This document shows positions 53,669 to 64,000 of a stretch of DNA of 64,000 nt, one piece after another. Every line of letters starts with the position of its first letter. Position 1 is the first letter of the stretch. A program made the translations under genes and the position numbers. The DNA comes from Sclerotiophoma versabilis (Eukaryota; Ascomycota; Dothideomycetes; Pleosporales; Didymellaceae): NCBI GenBank assembly GCA_012274445.1, contig JAAROD010000090.1:558001-622000 (forward strand), written 5' to 3'. The notes under the pieces are model-generated. The model did not search any database. It saw nothing but the letters and a program-made list of their open reading frames with translations, and was not told the DNA's origin.

Positions 53669-55089
53669 ATGGTAGAAGACAAGTACGCTGCGCCGCACAA
53701 CCCCCGCCGCACAACGTGTTAACCCTCTACTCAGATATGTCGGCCTCTGCCTCGCAGTCTCGTCCTCCCTCGCCATTGGCGCCAGTTTCGTCATTACAAA
53801 GAAGGGCCTCAATGCGTCTATGGAAAAGCACGGCTTCGACGGTGACGGCTACTCGTACCTGCGCAACTCGACATGGTGGGCCGGCATAATCACCATGGTT
53901 CTTGGCGAGATCTTCAACTTCGCCGCCTATGCTTTTGCGCCTGCTATTCTTGTCACGCCCCTTGGCGCGTTGAGTGTGCTCATCGGTGCTGTGCTGGGCA
54001 GCTATTTCCTCGATGAACAGTTGGGGCTGCTAGGCAAGATTGGCTGTGCCATCTGTCTGATTGGGAGTGTGATTATCGTGCTGCATGCGCCGCCGGACAA
54101 GGAGGTCTCGTCGGTCGACGAGATCTTGAACCTCGCCCTTCAGCCTGGTACGTTTTTCGCCCTGTGAACTGCCTTCGCAGCAGACGACTAACCGCGCATA
54201 GGCTTCCTTATCTACTGCCTCTTCGTTGCCATCTTCTCCGTCTTCATGATCTACAACATCGCTCCCAAGCATGGCCGCAAGAACCCGCTCATCTACCTGT
54301 CCATCTGCTCCACAACTGGCTCCGTTTCCATCATGTTCATCAAGGCCTTCGGCATTGCGCTCAAGATGACGTTCGCGGGGAACAACCAATTCACACACCC
54401 TTCAACATACGTCTTCGTTATCATGATCATAGGCTGTATCCTCACGCAGATGAATTACTTCAACAAAGCCCTGAGCCAGTTCTCTACCAATATGTATGTC
54501 TCCTTCCTTCCCATTCAATACCTCGGGCCAATCACTAATATCTTCCAGTGTAAACCCCCTTTACTATGTAACCTTCACAACCTGCACCCTTATCGCCTCA
54601 TGCCTCCTCTTCCAAGGCTTCAACACAGCCTCCGCCGTAAACACCATCTCCCTCCTCTGTGGCTTCCTCATCATCTTCTCCGGTGTATACCTGCTGAACC
54701 TCTCACGCGAAGACCCTAACGGCAGACATTCACTTGGCAACACACTATCCGACGGCATTCCTAGTGATGCTATTAGCGGCTTCCCAACACGCCGCAGCAT
54801 GCAGGCCCGCAGGAGTCAGGAGATGTATTTACAGAGCAACGGAAGCGGAGTGCGGAGGAGCAGCAGTGGTGCGGGTGAAGGTGCGGGGCTGATGCATGAT
54901 TACGATGTGGAGAATCAGTTTGAGTTGGGCGACTTAGCGGACAGCGACGATGAAGACAACACGAAGAAAGGGAAGAGTTTTGACGAGGATGGCAGGCTGG
55001 GTGGTCGCGCGAGTTCAGGGAGCAATATGCGTAGTCTGAGAGTTCAGCGGGAGAGTGTCCAGCCAAAACGCACAAGTAGCCCGCGGTAG
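53669..55089 (+). CDS. NIPA-type magnesium transporter
   Basis: Exons 53669-53682 (14 nt), 53735-54147, 54202-54493 and 54549-55089, total 419 residues. NIPA (DUF803, DMT superfamily) proteins carry Mg2+ across plasma or endosomal membranes. About nine helices are visible: GLCLAVSSSLAIGASFVITK, WWAGIITMVLGEIFNFAAY, FAPAILVTPLGALSVLIGAV, LGLLGKIGCAICLIGSVII, LIYCLFVAIFSVFMIYNI, ICSTTGSVSIMFIKAFGIA, YVFVIMIIGCILTQMNYF, PLYYVTFTTCTLIASCLLF and TISLLCGFLIIFSGVYLL. The conserved LVTPLGALSVLIGAVL and NPLIY motifs match the family. The cytosolic C-terminus of about 100 residues is Ser/Arg/Asp-rich. The start is fixed by joining MVEDK to YVGLCLAV. Confidence 0.93.
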
Positions 55090-55741
55090 ATGTGCGAGGC
55101 GCACGAGACAGTCGGGCCATAGAAGCACAGCGCAGAGTCGGAGGTTTGAGGCGTTTGTATAGAGAGGATGGGCTCCACATGCCTGGCGTTCAGGACGTGG
55201 CATTTGGCGTCTTATGGACATGACATTGTATTTGTACTTTGGCTGGCATGAACTGGTATACCCAAGGGACAGAATCTGGGTCTGTATGCATCGCTCCGCA
55301 TCTATGGAGCTTAAACGCAATATCAGTTTAGCTTTATCAACGCTTGCTTCCAAGGTCGCGCTGAGTTCTGTGAACATCGCCTCAAGGCGTTTCGTGTATT
55401 CACTCGATAAGCACAAAGTCGCACAGAAATGTCGGTTAAGAAGACTCGTTAAGCATGATTGAGCATCTAAATACATTGCTACATTGCTTCACTGTGAAGT
55501 CGTGGTATCCAACATGAACGCTTTAGTCAAATATAAGCAACCTCCCGCCTGCTAAACGCTTCCTAATGCATGAGAACATGCAATCTCAAAGTTGAAATGA
55601 TGCGACGTATATGTGTGAGATCTAAGCTCAGCCCTAAATCGAATGTGGTATATGGACCGCCAAATGTATGCTGCAAGGGATGCATGCCGCTGATATTGAA
55701 ATAGCATGGTACTGTGGTCTCCTGGTTCCGGAAGTTGCTGC
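55090..55741. other. Intergenic region between convergent genes
   Basis: 3'-to-3' spacer. A minus frame at 55015-55476 overlaps the NIPA gene end and is a shadow. Nothing else is seen. Confidence 0.5.
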
Positions 55742-57811
55742 TTAGATGACAGCGTCCCCCAGGTAAGAGAAGTCGTTCATGAGCGTGTCCAACTGACTCG
55801 TCGAACTCTCGCGCTGAACGCTGAAGCGCTTTGGCCTTAGTGTAATCCCACTTTGTATAATCTCCTTGCTCTTTGTCTCGTCCTCAGGTAGACTGTATCC
55901 CTGAAACCCTAGCCCGAAGCATGCAGCCTGTCGCCTCGGCATGGTTTCAGGGTGCTGGATGTCTAAGTTGAAAAGGTCAGAGCTGAAAGAAACCGCAGAG
56001 AGGCGAAGAGTATTGAGGTCGAGCTGTGGAGGTGTCGAGATGCGGTTGTAGGTAAAAGCCTCCTCTTCTTCATCAACTTCGGTGATTGTGGTGGTTTGTT
56101 GGGCTTTTGTGAAAGCCTGTCCGGCATAAGAGTAACGAACTGACTGGCGCACAGGTGATTCTGCGTCACTCGACACGCTTGTAACGGAGCTGAAGGTCGG
56201 CGATGCGACAACCTCATCGTCGGATGTAGCGTAGCTGTCGAAGCTACTCCAAGTTAAGAAATGACTGCGCTGTTGCTCCGATATCTGTGCAATCGGGTCT
56301 TCCTCGTCTTCATATGCTTGCAGGATATTGTCAGTCACTGCGTCTTCTGCATCTACCTCTTCGGTTGGTGTCGACTCTTCTAATGAGTTATTGCATGCAA
56401 ACAGTGGTGCCGGGGTCAGGTATCGAGGGAGAGCAGGCAGATCCTTCTCAAGAGGCGTTTCTCGCAGTGCTGGGCTGCGAACCCCTCCATGGCTTGACGA
56501 AGGACGCTCGCTGGCAGCTAGTGGTGTCAAAGATGAGATGGGGCGCCGAAGCGCTGGTGCAGGCTTGAAGAACTGGACTTCTCGTGCTTGCTGAATCTCA
56601 CTGTCAAACTCATGGCGGAACCTTGGCGAAGAAACCCAAGGGTCGTTCGCGCATAGACTGCGCATTGTCCGTCTCGTATCTGCTGAGTTGGCTCGATGAC
56701 GACCAGGCTCAATGTCGAACTCATTACAAACGACGGTCAATGGCACATAGGATCGACGACGTTGCATGGGTGTCTCGTTTGCTGGTAACTCTGCGATGAA
56801 TGGTTGAGTGTCCGTGGAAGGGTCTACGGGATGTGACGTAAGCGGTGAGAAGTCCTTGGTGATGGTGGGGATCAAGAGTGGCGGAGAGGTGGTCTTTTGA
56901 GGTCGCGAGAAGTTTCTGGGCGAACGAGATGGGGTGGGCTGAAATGTAGGTAACACTCCATCAGCCGTTGTACTGATGAGTACAGGGGCGCTGATCTGCA
57001 TCTCTCTGACATCAGATGAACTCCGCGATCTCGACTGAGCTCGTTTCGAGGCAAACTTCTGCTTCAGGTCCTTGAAGTCTGCAAAGAGCGGCGCCGATGG
57101 GAGTAGTGGCGATGCAGATGCACTTCGAGCGTGCCGTGACACATTTGGTGAAAGAAACTGATCTGCTGGAGGATATATTGCAGATCTCGGTGCCCACGGT
57201 GAAGGCAAAGGTAAATCGTAAACTTCATGGTTTGAACTGCGGGGCCCAGGAGAAGGCAACGACTTGCCCGGAGGAACTGGTGTCAGATATCTGTCCTTGG
57301 GGTTACGTGTGAACACCGAAGGGTTTTCAATAGAGTTGCTGGAATTGCACTCCTCTGTGGGTATCTCAAGTATATTGAGGGATTGCCCGGGTAGCAAAGG
57401 GCATGATGTTGTCGAAGGCTGTGAGGGGTTGTGGCTTTCCTTGTCGCCATCGATTTCGTACTGTTACAGATGAGTATGAATCAGGAGAGCAGCTACGTCC
57501 ACTTACATAGTACCAGTATGTGCCACCCATCTTCAACGGGCCGTCTCGCTTTGGTGATATCATGTCGAGATTACCGTCACAGAAGATGTCGGAGAAAGTG
57601 AAGCAACCTTTCCAGATGCTGCGCCCACCTCGAGTATCCAGATGAAGACTGTAGCGCTTGCAGAAGTTGTCCCAAGATCCGAGTAAGACTACACTACGAA
57701 GTGCAGCCGGACATTGACTAGAGAAGGTTGTGAGCTGCAAATGTCTAACAGCGGCGAGGAGGGGTACACATACAAAAGGAAGGTATGCAGCGTGGTGTCG
57801 TCCATGGTCAT
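55742..57811 (-). CDS. CBM48/AMPK1-type glycogen-binding domain protein
   Basis: Exons 57811-57774, 57717-57507 and 57460-55742, total 655 residues. Residues about 9-105 form a CBM48-like domain as in AMPK beta subunits: FQCPAALRSVVLLGSWDNF, KGCFTFSDIFCDG, LKMGGTYWYYYEIDGD and PLLPGQSLNILEIP. This domain binds glycogen or mediates kinase-complex contacts. The remaining 540 residues are disordered and Ser/Pro-rich with many SP/TP and RxxS sites (SRHARSASASPLLPSAP, KRAQSRSRSSSD), ending LNDFSYLGDAV-like. There is no AMPK beta C-terminal domain, so it is not the AMPK beta subunit; it is a fungal-specific CBM48 protein of unknown role. Start chosen by frame-compatible splicing of MTMDDTTLHTFL to the domain. 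Confidence 0.85.
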
Positions 57812-59860
57812 AAGCGCGGCGCAACTAAGCCTCTCTGAGTATAGAGGATGAAATGTGAAGCGTGTAGGCGTCTAATTGCTGGTATGCTGTATGTACAAAG
57901 TATCAAAAATAGTATGTCTAGGAGCCGGTGAGTTGGACTGCAGCAGCCGCCTCGGTTCTTTCGTCTGACCGAGGAATAGCCCTGTATTCGAGACTAAGAC
58001 ACTTGCTGATTGGGAGATGTTCTGTAATGTTTGGTTGCAAGATGAAACAGATCCTCACGCGCCGATGTGTGCTTGCGGCGAGGCTGACTGGGGCCGATGC
58101 AGGCTCGAGGCTCAGAAAAGACCGACAGCCTAATTAATTCCAACAAGAGTAAGCGTAGATATGCAGCCAGACAGACACGATGTTGCAAGGATGCTTTCGA
58201 GTTGGTGGTCGCGATGTGCTTGCTCCGTATTGGTCGAATTAGCGCCAGTCGGTGATGTAGGCGAGGTGGTGAGGATCCAGCCTGAGCGCTTAATGACGAC
58301 GTCCGAATCGCTGAATAGATACTATTTGAAACACAGTGTCCGGTGGGGTCCAAAGGTCTGTATGCTGTTGACAAAAAGTTTGAGTGAGAGAAGGTACAAA
58401 AGCTGCGGTCGAGGCTGAGATGTAGTTGTCGAATAGAGCACTAGACATGGCAGGAACCTAATGGTCGGCAGCCATGGCGGCTTCTGTGTTAGCGAGTGGA
58501 AAGAACAAAACTTGCAACGATTGCCAGGTTAGATAGGACGAATGATGAGACACGCCAGCGTACACGCCCACAATCAAGCTTCTGTCGCAATAAGCTATCG
58601 TTGGCGGCGAACGTCGGCAGGTGGGGAAACTGTTTGATTTCCCTCATTTCCAGTACCAGCGAATGTTTTATCGTAACTTAAGGAACACGTCCAACCAACC
58701 ACGACCTCTAAGGGGGAATGAACAATCGTTCCGCATGCGGGTTCGCCTTCAGCCGCACGTCAAGACCACCGTGGTGTCGCATCGTCCATCGTTCCGGAAG
58801 CATCTTGGAGGATCAAACCAGCAGGGTTGTTCATTTCGTCGGGAGCTGAGCAGATCTCATTTGGCGACATCTCCTGCCGTTGTTGGCCAGCAACGTGCCA
58901 GACGCGACTCAAGTTCGCGCGCGTTACCGGTAGCGCTTGCCCCAATGTGGCACGGTCCAGGAGTGGGATCCACTTATGCTCAGCAGTGCCATACACAAGG
59001 GGCCTAGCATTCCATCGACCATGCATTGACGAAGTCCTGCTGCTGCGGTACCTATACTTGTACACGACGAAGATTTGGCATATTTCTATGAACGAGCAAT
59101 GAGACGTGACCTCGTGGAGCATGCGACGTTACGGAGAACACGAACAACACTCACGCAATTGCTGGTGCGATCTGAAAAGCTGAAACCTTCGGCCTCCACT
59201 CCGCTTCAGGCATATTAAGGCTTACATCGCGCCAAGGTTCAGCAGGCTCAAGCGCTGAAGGCGGCACAGCGCAGATTCAATGCGCTACCAACCGCTGTCA
59301 GCCTGTGTCAAACTTTGATCAGCCAGAACGCTTTGCGAGACAGCAATGCCATGTTTTACGATGTGTTGTACCTTGGAACAAGCGTCTGTTACGCATCGAT
59401 GACGGTGACGCATTGATCAAAGAAGTGCCAAATGGCAACTGTTGTTCCTTGGATTCCAGCATCCACCTGGTGGGGTACCCAGCCATGTTTGATCTCCAGT
59501 AGGGAGAGGTCTCGGATATCGGCTCGGGACAAGGTTTATCGATACCTTGAACAGACTCAACAGGCGGCATTTCATCGACCTTGATTTTCTCTCCACATGC
59601 TCTCGAGAACGGGCAGCGAGAGGCTGTGAGGCTGGTAACACCCGTCCGCTACGGATACGAGCATGGTCGCCTTCTACTGTCAGCATGTAGGTTTAGTGGG
59701 GAAGCAAACAGGTGACACCACGGAGTTGATCAGCAGGCTGTGTGATGACAAGCGTGTACCAATACATGCAAACTGGAGGTTACACAACATCGTCGAAATG
59801 GTTGCAAGAGTGCATAGATTCATTGCGCATTAATTGACATGGAAAGTATGTCTGTCTTGC
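57812..59860. other. 2-kb gap, no gene seen
   Basis: Left part is the promoter of the CBM48 gene. Frames at 57994-58374 and 58760-59122 (minus) and others lack any domain or splice support. No repeats or RNA genes are recognised. Confidence 0.45.
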
Positions 59861-61402
59861 TCACTGAAAGCTGGTTTCTAGGATACCTGGCTTTCGGTCT
59901 TCAAGATCAAGAATCATTTGCCCAAACAAACCATTGGCCCAGGAGAACCACTGCCTCGTCCAATCACTCTGGTTGAAGGTGTTGATGCTCTCATGTATCA
60001 AGCCCAGCCTGTCAGTACTACTGACAATTTGCCTCAACTCGTTAGTGATCTCATCATCGTTGTCACTTGTCAGGATGCGGACAATAGACGCCATCGGCCA
60101 TGCCATACCAGGACCTTGATGCGGCCCACCAATGGCATTGATGACAGGTCCACGCATATAGTACGGGTTGGTGGCGCTCAAGATGAGGTTGCGTGTGTTT
60201 GCGTAGGTCTGTTCGTCAATGCGATACCCAAGGAAGGGCGCGGAAAGTAGCGAAGGGATATTTGCATCATCCATGATGGCTGTGGAACCAAAGCCATCAA
60301 GCTCGAAGGCATAGACCTTGCCATAGATGGGGTGGCTGACCGTGCCGTGGGTCTCGATGGCATCGTGGAGTGAATTCGACAAATCAGTCATTTGTTGCGC
60401 AAGTGATGCCGAATTCCCCACATTCAGCTTGCCCATAATCTCGGATGCAGAGGCTAAGTAAGCACTGAACATCATGTTCGCTGGAACGAACAACTGAAAA
60501 ATTGTTGAGTCGTCGCTGGGTCGGAAACCACTTCTGATAAGGCCACTGCCGTTTGCAACGGGATTGCCAATGCCGTCGTTCGCAAGTGTCTCAGTTGCAC
60601 GTGTCGTCAGACGTGTAAAGGTATATGGACTTTCCAAAACTTCTCCCTCTGGTCCATATGTAGGCAACATCATATCATGTGCTACTTTGAGAACTGCTTC
60701 GACAGCCGAGATCCACTGGAATTTGCCAAAGAACTCAAAATCGCCCGTGGCCTTGTAGTAGTCCGTGGAAATCTGCAGAAAAGCCCCCAGTGAGTCGAGT
60801 TCGTATTTGCACTCGAAGACCGACTGGTTGGAGTAGGTAGGGAAAACCGTATCATTACTCGCGGCGTCATTCAATGCTACCTCGATTCCACTCTCCAGAG
60901 GCGGCTGGAAGGAATTGCAATACGGTGATGTAAGCAGGTAACGAGCCTGCAGATTGATGACACCTCGATAGAGACTCGCAATTGAGTTCGGATCGCTGCT
61001 GGCATTCAAGAGCGGCAGGTAGCTTTGCATCTGATTCGATGAATCACGAAGCCACATCGCGTTGATGTCGCCCGTAATGATGAACGTGAGCTCTTCTTCA
61101 GCATTATCTGCCGCGACTCCCTTCCACCGGATCGCAGTATCGAGGGTGTTGGGATAAGCGTTTTGGAACAGTCGATACAAATCCGGGTCTTTGATTACAC
61201 TCTCGAGACGAGTGATGGTGTCTTCCAGTCCCTGGCTCTTGAATGTTCGACAATCTTCTGAAGGCCGTTGATACGCAAGCTGGTATTTGCCGGAGCTCAA
61301 AGGCTCGTGAATCTCCTTTGCGTAATCGATGTATTCTGGACACTGTGCTGAGATCAGGACCGGTAAGAGGCAAGCAGCCTTGAGCAGGTTGAATAGCCGC
61401 AT
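59861..61402 (-). CDS. Secreted GH125 exo-alpha-1,6-mannosidase
   Basis: Single exon, 513 residues. The start at 61402 is chosen because it begins a signal peptide (MRLFNLLKAACLLPVLISA, cleavage before or after Gln20); the frame is open 48 codons further but that extension is not signal-like. GH125 (formerly DUF1237) enzymes are inverting exo-mannosidases that trim alpha-1,6-linked mannose from N-glycans or yeast mannan. The match runs through the whole protein: IRWKGVAADNAEEELTFIITG, DINAMWLRDSSNQMQSYLPLL, FECKYELDSLGAFLQIS, SGFRPSDDSTIFQLFVPANM, AFELDGFGSTAIMDDANIPS, GGPHQGPGMAWPMASIVRI and RQWFSWANGLFGQMILDL. Several NxS/T sites support secretion. Length is normal for fungal members. Confidence 0.95.
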   Translation of the reverse strand: MRLFNLLKAACLLPVLISAQCPEYIDYAKEIHEPLSSGKYQLAYQRPSEDCRTFKSQGLEDTITRLESVIKDPDLYRLFQNAYPNTLDTAIRWKGVAADNAEEELTFIITGDINAMWLRDSSNQMQSYLPLLNASSDPNSIASLYRGVINLQARYLLTSPYCNSFQPPLESGIEVALNDAASNDTVFPTYSNQSVFECKYELDSLGAFLQISTDYYKATGDFEFFGKFQWISAVEAVLKVAHDMMLPTYGPEGEVLESPYTFTRLTTRATETLANDGIGNPVANGSGLIRSGFRPSDDSTIFQLFVPANMMFSAYLASASEIMGKLNVGNSASLAQQMTDLSNSLHDAIETHGTVSHPIYGKVYAFELDGFGSTAIMDDANIPSLLSAPFLGYRIDEQTYANTRNLILSATNPYYMRGPVINAIGGPHQGPGMAWPMASIVRILTSDNDDEITNELRQIVSSTDRLGLIHESINTFNQSDWTRQWFSWANGLFGQMILDLEDRKPGILETSFQ

Positions 61403-62649
61403 TGCAAACGAAATGAGCTGGGGACAAAGGGTCTGTAAGACACGAGAGAGAAGATCCTCAAGTCGAATTATGTATATCCCACGACAGCGCACGAGAAGCC
61501 GCTGTGGAACCCATAGTCGTGTGTTCAACGTCGATCCACTTTTCACGTTGCTCTACCCCGCTGTTGATCCATGAAGGGTGGCTCTGTCGGATGTAACGTA
61601 ACAACTAATGAAGCTATTCGGCAGCAAACTATCAGTGATTGACGTCATTGAGATTGCCAGCAGACGCGAGACTAGACATGGTAAGCCCTTCTTCAAGGAA
61701 GATACTAACCTCCACAGCAGTGTGCTATAGGCTGTGTATTTGTGCATCCATGTAAGCTAGGGTAGACGGACTGTCAAATGACCGAGAAACGGAGGGTGTG
61801 GATCGCAACATGGAGTCAACATCAAGCTTCGGTAGGATTGCGGGGTGGCTGCAGGCCTTCTTTGGTTCAAGCCTGCACCAGTCTGACGATGCCAAGGGTT
61901 GGCGAATACACCATATCTTCGTGCTCATCACTCCTGTAGCAGGCTATGTCGGGTGGGCGAGTTGTTGCCTACTCGTGCGTGTACGCTGGCGAAGCGTTGT
62001 GAAGGTGGAATCACGAAGGACAAGCAGGAGTCGGGGCTTCCTCGAACAAATGTGGGGCGATGAGCTCGGACCGAATCATCCCGAGGTCTTCCACCTGCAA
62101 GACAGACTAGGATCCAACACCACGCCTAAGCATCGTGATGTCATTTTGTCACTCGAATGCGAGACTCGTCTTCTGTCGATAAGCATGAGCTCGGCGATTG
62201 CCTGTGTGCTCACCGAAGCCCCATCACAGCATCACTGAGTGACCTCATAGGATTATCATAGCAATCTCACTTACCTTTTGGGCAGCCGTACTAAGAACGG
62301 CAGAAAAGTAAGACTGCCATCGGCTGGAGCAGTACTGGTGGGCACGATGTTCGTGCATACTTGCCACCAGGGACGGCAGCTGCGTCGTGCCTAGTAATGG
62401 CTACAGCATTGGTGAACAACAATCGCCAACGACAACACAATGCACACTACTCTCACTCGGCAGCGGCATATCACTCATCGTAACAATGTCTGATCTAACA
62501 ATGACATTTTTCAAATAACGCTCACTCTATCAAAACTACAAAAGGTCTTCTGGTTTGGGCCATGGGGCTCCCTTCACAAACAAAGATAAGCAGACACGTT
62601 CAACCAAACCGAACAACAGTGGAAGCATCGAAATCCACACTCAAAGACG
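61403..62649. other. Intergenic region, divergent promoters
   Basis: Between the GH125 gene and the coiled-coil gene. A plus frame from an ATG at 61810 to 62238 (142 codons) has one hydrophobic stretch (IFVLITPVAGYVGWASCCLL) but no family match or splice evidence; I do not call it. Confidence 0.4.
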
Positions 62650-64000
62650 ATGGCTGGTCGTGGGGAATACCAGAAGCAGCTGGCTGCTCTTGTGGCTGCA
62701 GCTGAAACAAATGACATGAAGTTCGAGGATATTCTGCCCAACGATTTAAGAGCACACTTCCAAGAGATAGTCGAACTGAAGACAGCTCGCGGTTATATCA
62801 AACAGCTTGAAGACCGCGAGGAGGAGCTGCAGGCAGCAAAACAGACCATGATGAAGGAGCTGAACAAGAAGCAGATGAAGATCGACAATCTTCCTGTGGA
62901 GTATCGAGCTGTACAGGTTGACTTGCAACAGGCTCAACGCCAGGTTGTTCTGCACAAAGAGATGTCTGAACATCTCTCGGAACGCGTCGAGCGTTACCGG
63001 CAGCAATTGAACGATATCGTAGATAAGAGCAACGCCAATGCTTCTGCCGCCAAGAAGATCGATGACCTACAAGCCCAGGTTGAGGACCAGCAAGCTGTCA
63101 TCAACAAGCTCATATATGACAATCGCAAGTCTGAAGCAATGTTCGAACAATTACGCGAGTCGGACACAAAGGCACTTGAGCGCAAAGACAAACAGCTGGC
63201 GATGAAGGACAAAGAACTAGCGGAGAAGAATGACTTACTCCTTGAGCTCCGCCAGCAAGTTCAGAAAGCAACCAATATTGGGACCGCGCTCGACAATCCA
63301 GATTCTCCTTTGACCGACGACAACGCTGACACAAAGACCCTTGTTGATACCTTGCCAGACGATTCTCTTGCCCTGCGGGAGCAGAACATTAATCTGTTGC
63401 AGGACAACCTCTCTCTGTCAGAGGACAATGAAGCTTTGAAGGATCGACACGATGTCGTGAAAGCGAAACTCTCTAAAATGGTGACGTCCTACGAGTATGT
63501 TGCGTCTGAGGATCGTAAAGCTCAGGTTTTCGCTGGTGCCATCTCCGAGATTAAGACACTGAACCGCTTCTACAAAGCTTCTTTCCAAGTGCTTGATGCC
63601 TTCGCCAACGCCCTCAATGCAGCAATGTCAGATAATCCACCCCCTGTTTGCATCACAGCTCAGCTTGATGTAACGCAGGAGGCCCTTGCTGGTTACAACA
63701 GCGTTAAGAAGGTAGTTCGAGCGGTCACAGATGGATCGGGCAATGATATGGACCAAATCGCATTATGCAAGGAGCTGGACTCCTTAGCAACATCCGCTGC
63801 TGACTGGATGAGCAGCCTTGAGGTTCTTAATACTGGCCTTTGGCGCTTCCTGCACCGGCTGTCTGATGGTCCAAAGATGCTGGCAGATCTCAATGGTACG
63901 TTGTGTGACGCAGATCGAGTACATATTGATGATCTCTACAGCTGTGACTAATGTAGAAATTGAGAGATATGTTGAGTGTTATTTTGGGCTTTCTCCCTTT
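62650..64000 (+). CDS. Long coiled-coil protein of unknown function, 3' end outside the window
   Basis: ATG at 62650. Exon 1 runs to 63895 (415 codons and one base); a GTACGT donor at 63896 and TAG acceptor at 63954-63956 with a CTAAT branch remove 61 nt, and exon 2 (63957 onward) stays open to the edge. Without splicing, the frame would stop at 63951. Residues about 45-200 are a Gln/Glu/Lys-rich coiled coil (KQLEDREEELQAAKQTMMKE, RKDKQLAMKDKELAEKNDLL). A second coil is near residues 240-275. A globular part follows (EIKTLNRFYKASFQVLDAFA, WMSSLEVLNTGLWRFLHRL). I do not recognise a family. There is no signal peptide or membrane helix. It is stylistically similar to the decayed coiled-coil genes at 37.7-40.9 kb, but direct homology is not shown. 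Confidence 0.7.

Noticed and set aside
61403..61546. N-terminal extension of the GH125 frame
   Set aside because: The extra 48 codons would bury the signal peptide; the start at 61402 gives a normal secreted enzyme.
1..64000. CRISPR arrays, prokaryotic operons, plasmid or phage features
   Set aside because: Looked for direct repeats with spacers and gene clusters; only short tandem repeats inside fungal genes were found.

Overview
The window is nuclear DNA of a filamentous ascomycete (Pezizomycotina). The evidence is many short introns of about 45-60 nt with GTRNGT donors, CTRAC/CTGAC-like branch sites and YAG acceptors; two 7TM 'fungal rhodopsin/PTH11-like' genes; a fungal GH125 mannosidase; a fungal CBM48/AMPK1-type protein; and relic genes whose stop codons fit C-to-T decay (RIP-like). 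Gene content and style suggest Dothideomycetes, but that rank is inference. I see no bacterial operons, CRISPR arrays, intact transposons or rRNA.

Layout. 0-9.4 kb: 5' part of a probable Hsp20-like gene (-), an SRPBCC/Bet v1-like protein (+), a 7TM rhodopsin-like protein (-), APC10/DOC1 (+) and an ELO fatty acid elongase with a long tail (-). 11-22 kb: adenosine kinase (-), a PHD-finger protein (-), a single-pass membrane protein with a PPxY motif (-), an AIM3-like proline-rich protein (+) and an intron-containing tRNA-Arg(UCG) (-). 22-33.7 kb is gene-poor and partly decayed: a weak small gene, a frameshifted second rhodopsin-like gene, an intact nitrilase, an 86-aa hydrophilic protein and a truncated MFS transporter relic. 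34-37.7 kb: a Cys-rich hypothetical protein and a secreted serine hydrolase of the beta-lactamase fold. 37.7-41 kb holds two decayed coiled-coil genes on the minus strand. 42-55 kb is a dense housekeeping block: ribosomal protein uL2, APC4, delta-COP, a conserved acidic protein and a NIPA-type magnesium transporter. 55-64 kb: a CBM48-domain protein, a secreted GH125 exo-alpha-1,6-mannosidase, and a coiled-coil protein that runs off the right edge.

The genes are independent eukaryotic units; no operon or biosynthetic cluster is visible. The functional link I can defend is that two subunits of the same ubiquitin ligase, APC10 and APC4, lie about 37 kb apart. The most unusual material is the decayed coiled-coil genes with frameshifts and RIP-type stops, two stop-free introns of a length divisible by three, an in-frame upstream extension of adenosine kinase that looks like a mitochondrial presequence, and a 130-residue insertion inside the DOC domain of APC10. 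I did not find a clear novel multi-gene system.
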